A stretch of 64,000 bases of DNA from Streptomyces sp. H27-H1 (GTDB taxonomy: Bacteria > Actinomycetota > Actinomycetes > Streptomycetales > Streptomycetaceae): NCBI RefSeq assembly GCF_026627445.1, contig NZ_JAPNLJ010000027.1, forward strand, positions 47,113 to 111,112. Reading direction: 5' to 3'. Position numbers and translations under genes: made by a program. Of this stretch, positions 48,699 through 57,419 are shown piece by piece. Under the pieces are notes generated by a model. It searched no databases. It had not been told where the DNA came from and saw nothing but the letters and a program-made list of their open reading frames with translations. Within the stretch, counting starts at the first letter, position 1. Each line of letters begins with the position of its first letter.

Positions 48699-49667
48699 AT
48701 GTCCACTGCCACCCGCACCGCCCTCACCGTCACCAGGATCGGCGGCCGGATCGGGGCCGAGATCGGCGGGGTCCGGCTCGGCGGCGAGCTCGAGGCCGAC
48801 GTCGTCGCCGGGATCCGGGCGGCGCTGCTCGCCCACAAGGTCGTCTTCTTCCGCGGTCAGGACCACCTCGACGCAGACTCGCACGAGGCCTTCGCCCAGC
48901 TGCTCGGCGCGCCCGTCGCGCACCCCACCGTGCCCTCCGCCGACGGGCGTTACGCGCTCGGCATCGACTCCCACCACGGGGCCCGCGCCAACCAGTGGCA
49001 CACGGACGTCACCTTCGTCCCCGCCTACCCCGCCTTCTCCATCCTGCGCGCCGTCACCGTCCCGCCGTACGGGGGCAACACCCTGTGGGCCAACACGGCC
49101 ACGGCCTACGCCGGCCTGCCCGAGCCGCTGCGCACGCTCGCCGACAGCCTGCGGGCCGTGCACTCCAACGAGTACGACTACGCGGCCCTGAAGCCCGACG
49201 CCCTTCCCGAGGCGCTCGCCCAGTACCGCGAGGTGTTCACCTCCACCAAGTTCCTCACCGAGCACCCGGTGGTCCGCGTCCACCCCGAGACCGGCGAACG
49301 CACCCTGCTGCTCGGCAACTTCGTCCAGCGGATCAACGGTCTCACCGGCCGCGACTCACGCCTCCTCCAGGAACTCTTCCAGGCCCACATCGAGCTCCCC
49401 GAGAACACCGTCCGCTGGCAGTGGCAGGCCGGTGACGTCGCGATCTGGGACAACCGCGCCACCCAGCACTACGGGGTCGACGACTCCGACGACCACGAGC
49501 GCACCCTGCGCCGCGTGACGGTCGACGGCGACGTCCCGGTCGGGCCGGACGGGGTACCGTCCCGGCTGATCAGCCCCGAGGCCGTGCCGGACCCGGCCTT
49601 CGGCATCGCCTCCGGAGCCTCCACCTCCACCTCCACCTCCACCTCCGCCCCCGCCACCTCGGCCTGA
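48699..49667 (+). CDS. TauD/TfdA-family 2-oxoglutarate-dependent sulfonate dioxygenase
   Basis: 322 aa, ATG 5 nt after AAGGAG. The Fe(II) ligands are visible as QWHTDVTF (His/Asp, about 99-103) and the distal His in RATQHYGVDD (about 260). The oxoglutarate-binding Arg is in ERTLRRVT (about 275). It oxidises a sulfonate such as taurine or an alkyl sulfonate/sulfate ester, liberating sulfite or sulfate. The last 20 residues are a Ser/Thr repeat from a CCACCT microsatellite (about 49617-49655). It heads a six-gene operon. Confidence 0.9.
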   Translation: MSTATRTALTVTRIGGRIGAEIGGVRLGGELEADVVAGIRAALLAHKVVFFRGQDHLDADSHEAFAQLLGAPVAHPTVPSADGRYALGIDSHHGARANQWHTDVTFVPAYPAFSILRAVTVPPYGGNTLWANTATAYAGLPEPLRTLADSLRAVHSNEYDYAALKPDALPEALAQYREVFTSTKFLTEHPVVRVHPETGERTLLLGNFVQRINGLTGRDSRLLQELFQAHIELPENTVRWQWQAGDVAIWDNRATQHYGVDDSDDHERTLRRVTVDGDVPVGPDGVPSRLISPEAVPDPAFGIASGASTSTSTSTSAPATSA

Positions 49668-49713
49668 CCCCGCCCGACCGCCCCGCCCCCGCCCGCCAGC
49701 CAAGGAGCGCTCC

Positions 49714-50271
49714 GTGCCCAAGCTGCTCGCCCTCACCGGCAGCCCGTCCCTCCACTCCCGTACCGACGTGGTCGCCGATCACGTGTTGCGCCGCCTGAAC
49801 CACGCCGGGTTCGAGACCGCCCACCTCGCCGTGCGGGAGCTACCCGCCGCCGATCTGCTCGCCGCCCGCCGCGGTGAGCCGGAGATCCGCCGGGCCCTAG
49901 AAGCCGTCGCCGAAGCCGACGGGATCGTCATCGCGACACCCGTCTACAAGGCCTCGTACACCGGGCTGCTCAAGGCCTTCCTCGACCTGCTCCCGCAGGA
50001 CGGGCTGGCCGGGAAGACGGTCCTGCCGCTGGCCACCGGCGGCAGTGTGGCCCACGTCCTGACCATCGACTACGCCCTGCGCCCGGTCCTCGCCGCGCTC
50101 GGCGCCCGGCACGTGACCGCCGGCCGCTTCGTCCTGGACACCTCCGTCGAGCGCGGGGCCGGCCCGGACCGGCTGCGGCCCGAGGCGGAGCTCGACCTCT
50201 TCCAGGCCGTCGACGAGTTCGCCGAGGCCCTGCGCGCGGCCGAGACCGCCGCACTCGCCACCGCGCACTGA
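49714..50271 (+). CDS. NADPH-dependent FMN reductase (SsuE-like)
   Basis: 185 aa, GTG after AAGGAGCG. The flavodoxin-like fold starts LLALTGSPSLHSRT, followed by GIVIATPVYKASYTGLLKAFLDLLP and LPLATGGSVAHVL, as in SsuE. It supplies reduced FMN to the flavin-dependent monooxygenase encoded at 53281. The gap to the next gene is 103 bp. Confidence 0.88.
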   Translation: MPKLLALTGSPSLHSRTDVVADHVLRRLNHAGFETAHLAVRELPAADLLAARRGEPEIRRALEAVAEADGIVIATPVYKASYTGLLKAFLDLLPQDGLAGKTVLPLATGGSVAHVLTIDYALRPVLAALGARHVTAGRFVLDTSVERGAGPDRLRPEAELDLFQAVDEFAEALRAAETAALATAH

Positions 50272-50374
50272 CCTTCGTCAGCAGCCGGTCCCCACCGAGC
50301 GCGCCCCGCCCGGGCAGATCGCCGGACCTGCCTGACCTTCTGACCCGCCCGACCCGGATCGACAAGGAATCGCC

Positions 50375-51406
50375 ATGCCCGCAGCCTTCACCACCACACG
50401 TACCTCCCGACGCCAGTTCCTCACCCTGCTCGGCATCTCGGCGGCCGCGGTGAGCTGCGGGACGGCGACCGCCACAGGCGCCCGCGGCGGCCAGGTCACC
50501 TCCCTGAAGTACCAGGGCAACGTCGGCTCGGTCACGCTCCCCGAGCTCGCCGCCGACCTCGGCTACCTCGGCGACGTGACCCTGGACTGGGTCGGCAACA
50601 CCATCAGCGGCCCCCAGGACATCCAGTCCGCGGCCACGGGCCAGACCCACTTCGGCGGCGCCTTCAACGGCGCGATCGTCAAACTCGCTTCGAGCAAGGC
50701 CCAGATACAGGCCGTCACCTCCTACTACGGCTCCGACAAGAACACCTACCTCGGCTACTACGTCTTGGACGACAGCCCGATCCGCTCCGCCCGCGACCTG
50801 ATCGGCAAGAAGGTCGGCATGAACACCCTGGGCGCCCACGCCCAGGCCCTGCTCGACATCTACCTGGAGCGCAACGGCGTGCCCAAGGCCGACGCGGCCA
50901 AGGTCGAGTCCCTCGTCGTACCGCCCGTCAACACCAAACAGGCGCTGAGACAGAAGCAGATCGAGGTCGGCGTCCTCAGCGGCGTGCTGCGCGACAAGGC
51001 CCTGGCCGCGGGCGGCATCCGGCCGCTGTTCAAGGACTTCGAGCTGCTCGGCGCGTTCAGCGCCGGCTCCTACGTGATGACGCGGAAGTTCATCAAAGAG
51101 AACCCGGACACTGTCCGCACTTTCACCACCGGCGTGGCCAAGGCCATCGAATGGTCCCGCGCCACCCCGCGGGAGGAGGTCGTCGCGCGGTTCACGGAGA
51201 TCGTCAAGAAGCGCGGCCGCAACGAGGACACGTCGACCCTGAAGTACTGGCGCTCCTACGGAGTCGCCGAGCCGGGGGGCCGGATCGCGGACAAGGAGTT
51301 CCAGCTGTGGATCGACTGGCTGGGCGAGCGCGGGGAGATCAAGAAGGGCCGGCTCAAGGCGGCCGACCTCTACACCAACGAGTTCAACGGATACGGGAAG
51401 GGCTGA
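50375..51406 (+). CDS. Sulfonate-type ABC transporter substrate-binding protein
   Basis: 343 aa, ATG 6 nt after AAGGA. The signal peptide has a Tat-like TSRRQFL and a hydrophobic core ending in AVSCG, a possible lipoprotein cleavage site (Cys28). The mature part is an SsuA/NrtA-type binding domain (SLKYQGNVGSVTLPELAADLGYL ... SARDLIGKKVGMNTLGA). It binds a sulfonate outside the membrane for the SsuBC-type transporter encoded next. Confidence 0.85.
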   Translation: MPAAFTTTRTSRRQFLTLLGISAAAVSCGTATATGARGGQVTSLKYQGNVGSVTLPELAADLGYLGDVTLDWVGNTISGPQDIQSAATGQTHFGGAFNGAIVKLASSKAQIQAVTSYYGSDKNTYLGYYVLDDSPIRSARDLIGKKVGMNTLGAHAQALLDIYLERNGVPKADAAKVESLVVPPVNTKQALRQKQIEVGVLSGVLRDKALAAGGIRPLFKDFELLGAFSAGSYVMTRKFIKENPDTVRTFTTGVAKAIEWSRATPREEVVARFTEIVKKRGRNEDTSTLKYWRSYGVAEPGGRIADKEFQLWIDWLGERGEIKKGRLKAADLYTNEFNGYGKG

Positions 51407-51414
51407 CCGGCGCC

Positions 51415-52230
51415 ATGGCGAAGATCGTGTTCGAGTCCGTGACGAAGACCTTCCCTACGAAGGACAAGAAGAACGAGTTCACCGCCCTCGACGGGATCGA
51501 CCTGGAGATCGGGTCGGGGGAGTTCGTGGTCGTCGTGGGCCCCAGCGGCTGCGGCAAGTCCACCCTCCTGGACCTGCTCGGCGGCCTGACCCCTCCCACC
51601 TCCGGCCGGATCCTGCTCGACGGCAAACCGGTCACCGGGCCGGGGCTCGACCGGGGCATCGTCTTCCAGCAGTACGCGTTGCTGCCGTGGCGCACCGCGC
51701 TGGGTAACATCGAGTTCGGCCTGGAGGCCACCGGCGTCCCGCGCCGCCAACGAGCCTCGAAAGCGCGCGAGTTCCTGGACCTCGTCGGGCTCACCGGGTT
51801 CGAGGACCGGCACCCGCACGAGCTGTCCGGCGGCATGCGCCAGCGGGTCGCCATCGCGCGCTCGCTCGCGTACGACCCGGACGTGCTGCTGATGGACGAG
51901 CCGTTCGCCGCACTCGACGCGCAGACCCGCGAGTCCCTCCAGGACGAACTGCGCCGGATCTGGCAGCGCACCGGCAAGACGGTCGTGTTCATCACGCACG
52001 GCATCGAGGAGGCCGTGTACCTCGGGCAGCGGGTGGCCGTCATCACCTCCCGTCCCGGCCGGATCAAGGAGATCGTCCCGGTGTCCTTCGGCGACCGGGC
52101 CACCGGGGGCACCGGTGAAGACCTGCGCTCCAGCCCGGAGTTCGCCCGCTACCGCCACGAGATCTGGACCCTGCTCCACGACGAGGTGGCCCGCGCCCAG
52201 CAACAGGAGAAGGAGGAGGTCGCCGTATGA
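51415..52230 (+). CDS. Sulfonate-type ABC transporter ATP-binding protein
   Basis: 271 aa from the ATG at 51415, 8 bp after the preceding stop. Walker A GPSGCGKST (about 44-52), LLPWRTALGNIEFGL typical of the SsuB/TauB/NrtD group, signature LSGGMRQRVAIAR (about 137), Walker B VLLMDEPFAALD (about 159) and H-loop FITHGIEEAVYLG. It energises the permease encoded next, whose ATG overlaps its stop. Confidence 0.92.
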   Translation: MAKIVFESVTKTFPTKDKKNEFTALDGIDLEIGSGEFVVVVGPSGCGKSTLLDLLGGLTPPTSGRILLDGKPVTGPGLDRGIVFQQYALLPWRTALGNIEFGLEATGVPRRQRASKAREFLDLVGLTGFEDRHPHELSGGMRQRVAIARSLAYDPDVLLMDEPFAALDAQTRESLQDELRRIWQRTGKTVVFITHGIEEAVYLGQRVAVITSRPGRIKEIVPVSFGDRATGGTGEDLRSSPEFARYRHEIWTLLHDEVARAQQQEKEEVAV

Positions 52231-53114
52231 GCACCACGGTCGAGGTGGAGGTCGAAGTGGAGGCGACGGCGGTACGGTCCCTCGCGCCCCCGGAGATACG
52301 GGCCCCCGCGCGGACTCCCGTACGGCTGCCGGCCGCGGGCCTGGCGCTGCGCGTCCTGCGGGGGCTGCGCGCGGTGGCGCTGCGCTCGGCGGCGATCTTC
52401 GCGCTGTTGGCGCTGTGGGAGACGGCGCCGCGGCTGGGACTGGTCGACGCGACGTTCCTGCCGCCGGTGAGCGAGGTGGCCAAGGCCTGGTGGGAGCTGC
52501 TGGGCAACGGACAGCTCGCCGAGCACAGCAAGGCCAGCCTGGCCCGCTCCTTCGGCGGATTCGGCATCGCCGTGGTCGTGGCGGTCCCGCTCGGCCTGCT
52601 GATCGGCTGGTACCGGCCGGTGGCGGTCCTGCTCGGGCCGCTGCTGGAGGTGTTCCGCAACACGGCGGCGCTCGCGCTGCTGCCGGTGTTCGTCCTGCTG
52701 CTGGGCATCGGGGAGACCTCGAAGGTCTCGATCGTCGTGTACGCCTGCGTCTGGCCGATCCTGCTGAACACCATCAGCGCCGTGGGCAACGCCGATCCGA
52801 CGCTGGTGAAACTGGCGCGCTCGATGGACCTGCCGACGCCGAAGCTGTTCCAGAAGGTGATCCTGCCGGCGTCGGTTCCGGTCATCTTCACGGGCATCCG
52901 GCTGGCGGGGGCCGTCTCCATCCTGGTTCTGGTCGCGGCCGAGATGATCGGTGCGAAGGCGGGCCTCGGCTACCTGATCAATGCCTCGCAGTTCAACTTC
53001 GCGATCCCGCAGATGTACGCGGGCATCGTCACGATCTCCGCGATCGGCCTCGCCTTCAACCAGATCCTCGTCGCGATCGAACGCCGGCTGAGCGTCTGGC
53101 GCGTTCCGTCCTGA
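52227..53114 (+). CDS. Sulfonate-type ABC transporter permease
   Basis: 295 aa, ATG overlapping the preceding stop (ATGA). After a 40-residue Val/Glu and Arg-rich cytoplasmic tail there are about six membrane helices and the EAA-type cytoplasmic loop around KLARSMDLPTPKLFQKVILPASVPVIFTG (about 192-220). It belongs to the SsuC/TauC branch of binding-protein-dependent permeases. A 166-bp gap separates it from the monooxygenase gene. Confidence 0.9.
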   Translation: MSTTVEVEVEVEATAVRSLAPPEIRAPARTPVRLPAAGLALRVLRGLRAVALRSAAIFALLALWETAPRLGLVDATFLPPVSEVAKAWWELLGNGQLAEHSKASLARSFGGFGIAVVVAVPLGLLIGWYRPVAVLLGPLLEVFRNTAALALLPVFVLLLGIGETSKVSIVVYACVWPILLNTISAVGNADPTLVKLARSMDLPTPKLFQKVILPASVPVIFTGIRLAGAVSILVLVAAEMIGAKAGLGYLINASQFNFAIPQMYAGIVTISAIGLAFNQILVAIERRLSVWRVPS

Positions 53115-53280
53115 GGATCGGTCGGCCCTCATCCTGCGCGGCCCTGATCTCCCCGGCGATGAGGCCCGGCCCCCGAGGCTCCTGGCCGCCCGCCCTGCCC
53201 CGGGTCGCCCCCCTGCTCCGCTCCACCCTGCCCACCCCACGGGCGTGTCCCCGCCGCCCGTATCCCACCGAGGACAAGAC

Positions 53281-54618
53281 ATGACCGCACCCCGGACCCT
53301 CCACCTCAACGCCTTCCTCATGAACGCCGGTCACCACGACGCCGCCTGGCGCCACCCCGCGAGCAGTCCCGAGCGGATCACCGATCTGCGCTACTTCCAG
53401 GAACTGGCCCGTACCGCCGAGCGCGGACGGCTCGACTCGATCTTCTTCGCCGACGGGGTCGCCCTCTGGGGCAAGGCCCGCTACAACGCCGTCGGCGGCT
53501 TCGAGCCGCTCACCCTGCTGTCCGCGATCGCCGCCGTCACCGAGCACATCGGGCTCATCGCCACCGTCTCCACCACCTTCAACGAGCCCTACAACACGGC
53601 CCGGAAGTTCGCCTCCCTCGACCACATCAGCGGCGGCCGCGCCGGCTGGAACATCGTCACCTCCGGCAGCGTCGACGAGGCCCGCAACTTCAACCGGGAC
53701 GAGCACCTGGAGCACGGCCTGCGCTACGACCGGGCCCGCGAGTTCCTCGACGTGGCCACCAAGCTCTGGGACAGCTGGGAGGACGACGCGATCGTCCTCG
53801 ACAAGGAGCGCGGCATCTACGCCGACACCGACAAGCTCCACCCCGCCGCACACCGCGGCGAGTACTTCGGCGTCGCCGGACCGCTCAACGTGCCCCGCTC
53901 CCCGCAGGGCCATCCGCTGCTCGTCCAGGCCGGGTCCTCCGAGGACGGCAAGGAGTTCGCCGCCCAGTACGCCGAGGCCGTCTTCACTGCCCAGCAGACC
54001 CTCGCCGACGGCCAGACCTTCTACAAGGACCTCAAGTCCGGCCTCGCCAAGTACGGCCGCTCCGAGGACGAGCTGCTCGTCCTGCCCGGCATCGCCCCCG
54101 TCATCGGTTCCACCGAGGCCGAGGCCAGGGCCCTGGAGCAGCAGCTCACCGAGCTCCAGATCCCGGAGTACGGCCTCGCGCAGCTCTCCAACATGCTGGG
54201 TGTGGACCTCACCGGGCTGCCGCTCGACGGCGGGCTGCCCGAGCTGCCCGAGGAGCGGGACATCAACGGCAACAAGAGCCGCTTCACGCTCGTCGCCGAG
54301 CTCGCCCGCCGCGAAGGCCTCACCCTGCGCGAGCTGATCGCCCGACTGGGCGCGGGCCGCGGACACCGCGTCTTCGCGGGGACGCCCGAGCAGATCGCCG
54401 ACCAGCTGGAGGAGTGGTTCACCCAGGGAGCCGCCGACGGCTTCAACATCATGGCTCCCGTGCTCCCCACCGGTCTCACCGACTTCGTCGACCAGGTCGT
54501 GCCGATCCTGCAGCGGCGCGGGCTCTTCCGTACCGAGTACACCGGCCGGACCCTGCGCGACAACTACGGACTGGCGCGCCCCGCCAACCGCTACGCCGCC
54601 GCCGGAGCCGGCGCGTGA
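53281..54618 (+). CDS. NtaA/SnaA/DszA-type FMN-dependent monooxygenase
   Basis: 445 aa from the ATG at 53281, 5 nt after GAGGA. It begins RTLHLNAFLMNAGHHDAAWRHP and continues with LDSIFFADGVALW, STTFNEPYNTARKFASLDHISGGRAGWNIVTS and NFNRDEHLEHGLRYDRA. This is the luciferase-like subgroup that includes nitrilotriacetate and dibenzothiophene-sulfone monooxygenases, not the shorter SsuD. With the FMN reductase it probably cleaves a C-S bond in an organosulfur compound. It is the last gene of the operon, followed by a 12-bp hairpin. Confidence 0.9.
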   Translation: MTAPRTLHLNAFLMNAGHHDAAWRHPASSPERITDLRYFQELARTAERGRLDSIFFADGVALWGKARYNAVGGFEPLTLLSAIAAVTEHIGLIATVSTTFNEPYNTARKFASLDHISGGRAGWNIVTSGSVDEARNFNRDEHLEHGLRYDRAREFLDVATKLWDSWEDDAIVLDKERGIYADTDKLHPAAHRGEYFGVAGPLNVPRSPQGHPLLVQAGSSEDGKEFAAQYAEAVFTAQQTLADGQTFYKDLKSGLAKYGRSEDELLVLPGIAPVIGSTEAEARALEQQLTELQIPEYGLAQLSNMLGVDLTGLPLDGGLPELPEERDINGNKSRFTLVAELARREGLTLRELIARLGAGRGHRVFAGTPEQIADQLEEWFTQGAADGFNIMAPVLPTGLTDFVDQVVPILQRRGLFRTEYTGRTLRDNYGLARPANRYAAAGAGA

Positions 54619-54643
54619 GCGACTGAACCGATGCGGTGCCTGA

Positions 54644-54676
54644 TGCCCACCTGCGTAGCCTTCCCGCAGGTGGGCA
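54644..54676 (+). terminator. 12-bp hairpin after the sulfonate operon
   Basis: TGCCCACCTGCG (54644-54655) pairs exactly with CGCAGGTGGGCA (54665-54676) across a 9-nt loop, 25 bp after the monooxygenase stop. Confidence 0.8.
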
Positions 54677-54820
54677 CAGTCGTGACTCAGCGCTGACTGC
54701 CCTCATCATGGGCCGCATCAGCGCGTCGAGGTCGGCACACCTCCAGCTGGCAGGACGAACTGCGCTACCCACTCGGCGCGGTGGGACGACCAAGACCTGA
54801 CCGGTGAACGGGTCGCCTCA

Positions 54821-54864
54821 GGTTGGCACTGTCGACCTGGCGGGCCGGGTCGACAGTGCCAACC
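54821..54864. repeat. 17-bp perfect inverted repeat upstream of a reductase remnant
   Basis: GGTTGGCACTGTCGACC (54821-54837) and its exact complement (54848-54864) flank a 10-nt spacer. It lies 14 bp before an ATG that opens a truncated reductase frame. It could be an operator of a lost regulator or a terminator. Confidence 0.75.
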
Positions 54865-54878
54865 GGGAGGCATTCACG

Positions 54879-54990
54879 ATGACCCCGATCCTCGTCACGG
54901 GCGGGCACTCCGGCATTGGCCTCGCCGGGAAGGGCATCGGCATCAGGTTGGCGGGCCGCGGCGTGGAGCACATGCAGCCGGTCGCGGACG
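54879..54990 (+). pseudogene. N-terminal remnant of an NAD(P)-binding reductase
   Basis: The frame starts MTPILVTGGHSGIGLAGKGI, which looks like the Rossmann-fold start of an NmrA/short-chain reductase (VTGxxGxxG). It then loses similarity within about 30 residues and runs antisense into the VOC gene. GGGAGG precedes the ATG. I take it as a truncated gene; the distal border is approximate. Confidence 0.45.
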
Positions 54991-55048
54991 AGCCGCGTGC
55001 GGAGGGCGAGTCCGCCGCCTCCCTGCGCGCAGTCACCGCCCGGCAGGC

Positions 55049-55573
55049 TCAGGAGGCCGGGCGCTGCGGGGAGCTGGCCACGCCCGTCTGCCGGCCGCTG
55101 AGTGCGGCGTCCAGGGTTTCCTGGGCGGTGCGCATCGCTTGGGCGTACTTCGGTTCGGACATGCGCTGCCAGGCAAGGTCCGGCGCGACGTCTTCGATCC
55201 GGCTCGTCACCCACCAGATGTTGCCGAACGGGTCCCGCACCCTGCCGCCGCGATCCCCCCACGCGCTGTCGGCGACCTCGGTGATCACCTGCGCGCCGTG
55301 GCTGACGGCGGCGGCCATGGCGGCGTCCGCGTCCGGGACGTAGATCCGCAAGAGCGAGGGCATGGCCGGCCAGTCGGGCCGCCGGTCGAAGGCCAGGACG
55401 ACGGTGTCGCCGACTTGGATCTCGCCGTGGCCGATGGTGCCGTCGTCTACGGACACCCGTGCGATTTCCTCCCCGGCGAACGCGAGGGTGATGAAGTCGA
55501 GCAGGGCGCCGGTGTCGTCGGTGACCACCCATGGCGCAACGCTGGTGTAGCCCTCGGGTGCAGTGCGGTTCAT
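55049..55573 (-). CDS. VOC-superfamily (glyoxalase/PhnB-like) protein
   Basis: 174 aa from the ATG at 55573, 8 nt after GGGAGGA; a longer frame to 55612 lacks a ribosome site. It resembles the PhnB-like branch of the vicinal oxygen chelate fold: EGYTSVAPWVVTDDTGALLDFITLAF, GEIQVGDTVVLAFD, RIYVPDADAAMAAAVSHGAQV and VRDPFGNIWWVTS. These are cytoplasmic proteins with varied or unknown substrates. It lies in a region of gene remnants and its promoter faces the TetR gene. Confidence 0.82.
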   Translation of the reverse strand: MNRTAPEGYTSVAPWVVTDDTGALLDFITLAFAGEEIARVSVDDGTIGHGEIQVGDTVVLAFDRRPDWPAMPSLLRIYVPDADAAMAAAVSHGAQVITEVADSAWGDRGGRVRDPFGNIWWVTSRIEDVAPDLAWQRMSEPKYAQAMRTAQETLDAALSGRQTGVASSPQRPAS

Positions 55574-55766
55574 CGGTCTCGTCCTCCCGTGGTCCTTGTG
55601 ATGGGGCGACACTAGGGCGCAAGTAGGACAGTTCTGGTCCTAGTTGCGGCAGCGTCGCTCGGCCGGCGCACGGAGTTCGGCCCGGGGTAGGCGCCCCCAG
55701 AACGCCATGCTGACTATGAAATCGCAATGACTACGGAAATCAATTGAGTAGCACTATGCTTGCCTC

Positions 55767-56354
55767 ATGACGACGAATGGATCTGTGCCGGGCAGGCGTG
55801 AACGCAAGAAGGCGGCGACCCGCAGAGCTCTCTCGGATGCGGCGCTGGAGCTGTTCCTGGCGCGCGGCTACGACAAGGTGAAGATCGCCGAGATCGCGGA
55901 AGCCGCGGACACGGCGGTCACGACGCTCTTCGCGCACTTCCCCGCCGGCAAGGAAGCCCTGATCCTCGACGACAGCGGAGAACGGGAGGCGTCCTTGTCG
56001 GCCGCGGTCCGCGACCGGCCCGACGGGATCACCGCCCTGGACGCCCTGCACGACTTCTTCGGAGGCCGGGCCCCCTTCGCCGACGACCTTCCCGAAGAGT
56101 TCCAGCGCCGCATGGACCTGGTGATGAGCACACCGGCCCTGCGTGACTACGCGCGCCAGGTCTGGATCGCCTGCCAGGGCAGCCTCGCCGGACTGCTCGC
56201 CGAGGCCGCGGGCCGCACGGAACCCGACGACTCCCTGTATGTCCTGGCCCGCTACGTCCTTGAGACCCCGGACCTCGCCTCCACCCGGCCCGACCGCAAA
56301 GCCGCCCTCTCCGAAGCGTTCACCCGCCTCAAGCAGGCCTGGCCCGGCCTTTGA
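55767..56354 (+). CDS. TetR-family transcriptional regulator
   Basis: 195 aa. N-terminal helix-turn-helix RERKKAATRRALSDAALELFLARGYDKVKIAEIAEAADTAVTTLFAHF (residues 10-57); the C-terminal ligand domain is variable. The upstream AT-rich stretch (55716-55765) has a plausible -10 (TATGCT) and an ATTGAGTAGCACTA element that may be its operator. It probably controlled the short-chain reductase that follows, which is now broken. Confidence 0.9.
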   Translation: MTTNGSVPGRRERKKAATRRALSDAALELFLARGYDKVKIAEIAEAADTAVTTLFAHFPAGKEALILDDSGEREASLSAAVRDRPDGITALDALHDFFGGRAPFADDLPEEFQRRMDLVMSTPALRDYARQVWIACQGSLAGLLAEAAGRTEPDDSLYVLARYVLETPDLASTRPDRKAALSEAFTRLKQAWPGL

Positions 56355-56403
56355 CCACCCCCCGCCGGTGTCCTTCTTTCCACCATTCCCAGCGAGTTCT
56401 GCC

Positions 56404-56918
56404 ATGTCCTGGAACGTCCATCGCCTACCGACTGCCTACGGCCTGAACGTCCTGGTGACCGGCGGCAACGCCGGGATCAGGTACTTCGTCGCCGAGCAAC
56501 TGGCTTCAGCCGGAGCCCTGGTGGTCCTGGGCAGCCGTGACCCCGCCAAGGCCGCGGCCGCCAGTGCCGCGATGGGCGCCCGGGTCACTATGGGCAGCTT
56601 CGCCGCCCGCTCCGAGCGCCTCGACCTGGACGATCTCCAGTCCCACCGCGACTACGACCCGAAGCGGACGTACGGTCGCTCCAAGCTGGCACAGATGTGC
56701 TCCTCCAGGGCAAGGACGCCGGTGCCTGGTCCGCGGTCCGCGCCGCCCTCGGTCCCGAAGTCGGCGGCGGTACGCTCCTGGGTCCTCGGATGTTCGGCCT
56801 GCGCGGCGAACCCCGCATCGAGCAGCCCCACGCACACGTGACCGACCCCGGGACGGCTGCCCACCTGCGGTCCGCGAGCGTCCGGCTCACCGGCGTCGAC
56901 CCCGGCGCCGCGTCCTGA
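56404..56918 (+). pseudogene. Degenerate short-chain dehydrogenase/reductase
   Basis: Starts well with LNVLVTGGNAGIRYFVAEQLASAGALVVLGSRDPAKAAAA (GxxxGxG degraded to GNAGIRY), then jumps from LDLDDLQ directly to YDPKRTYGRSKLAQM, so the catalytic Ser region is deleted. The C-terminal part (AALGPEVGGGTLLGPRMFGLRG ... PHAHVTDP ... VRLTGVDPG) is in another frame from about 56697. Internal deletions plus a frameshift make it non-functional. Confidence 0.75.
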
Positions 56919-57007
56919 GAGCCACTGGAGCGAAACGCTTCGGCGATACGTCCGTGCGCCACCGGGGCCCGCGTCGTCCCGACGCGGGCGGACCGGTGGG
57001 GCGATCG

Positions 57008-57385
57008 GACCGTCAGGACGATCTTGCCGCGGGTGCGGCCGGTGGCGCTCAGGTCCCAGGCCTCGCCGCCTCGGCGAGCGGGAGCGCGTGCTCCACGTTG
57101 ACCGTGAGCCCGCCCTTGCCCGCGAGTTCGGCCAGGAAGGTCAGGTCGCCGGTGTCCGGGCGGACCCATGGCTGGTGGGCGCCCTGGGCGGCTGCGGTGG
57201 GGTCGGCTATGGAAACCACCCGGTGGCCGTCCTTGATCAGGGACTGCAGGGCCGGGATGACGTCGTCGCCGAAGAAGTCCAGGGCGGCGTCCACCCCTTC
57301 GGGCGCCAGTTCGCGGACCCGGTCGGCGAAGCCCTCGCCGTACAGGACGGGTTCGGCGCCGAGTGAGCGCAGAGATTCGAGTCCT
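57008..57385 (-). pseudogene. C-terminal fragment of a zinc-type/quinone oxidoreductase
   Basis: Minus-strand reading from 57385 gives SLRSLGAEPVLYGEGFADRV, then DAALDFFGDDVIPALQSLIKDGHRVVSI and FLAELAGKGGLTVNVEHALPLAEAA. The end (WDLSATGRTRGKIVLTV) is only recovered by changing frame near 57060. The catalytic N-terminal domain and the GxGxxG loop are missing. This is the tail of a medium-chain dehydrogenase, truncated at about 57385. Confidence 0.7.
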
Positions 57386-57419
57386 CTTTTTCCGAAATCA
57401 CCCGTTAGTGGGGGCCTGC

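Noticed and set aside
53115..53280. An in-frame upstream start for the NtaA-type monooxygenase at 53245
   Set aside because: The extra 12 residues have no ribosome site, while the ATG at 53281 follows GAGGA at good spacing and begins the conserved domain.
57371..57394. A tRNA T-arm-like sequence (ATTCGAGTCC with a CTCT/AGAG stem) as an attachment-site remnant
   Set aside because: It is part of the coding strand of the dehydrogenase fragment (LESLRSLGA) and no other tRNA features or integrase are nearby.
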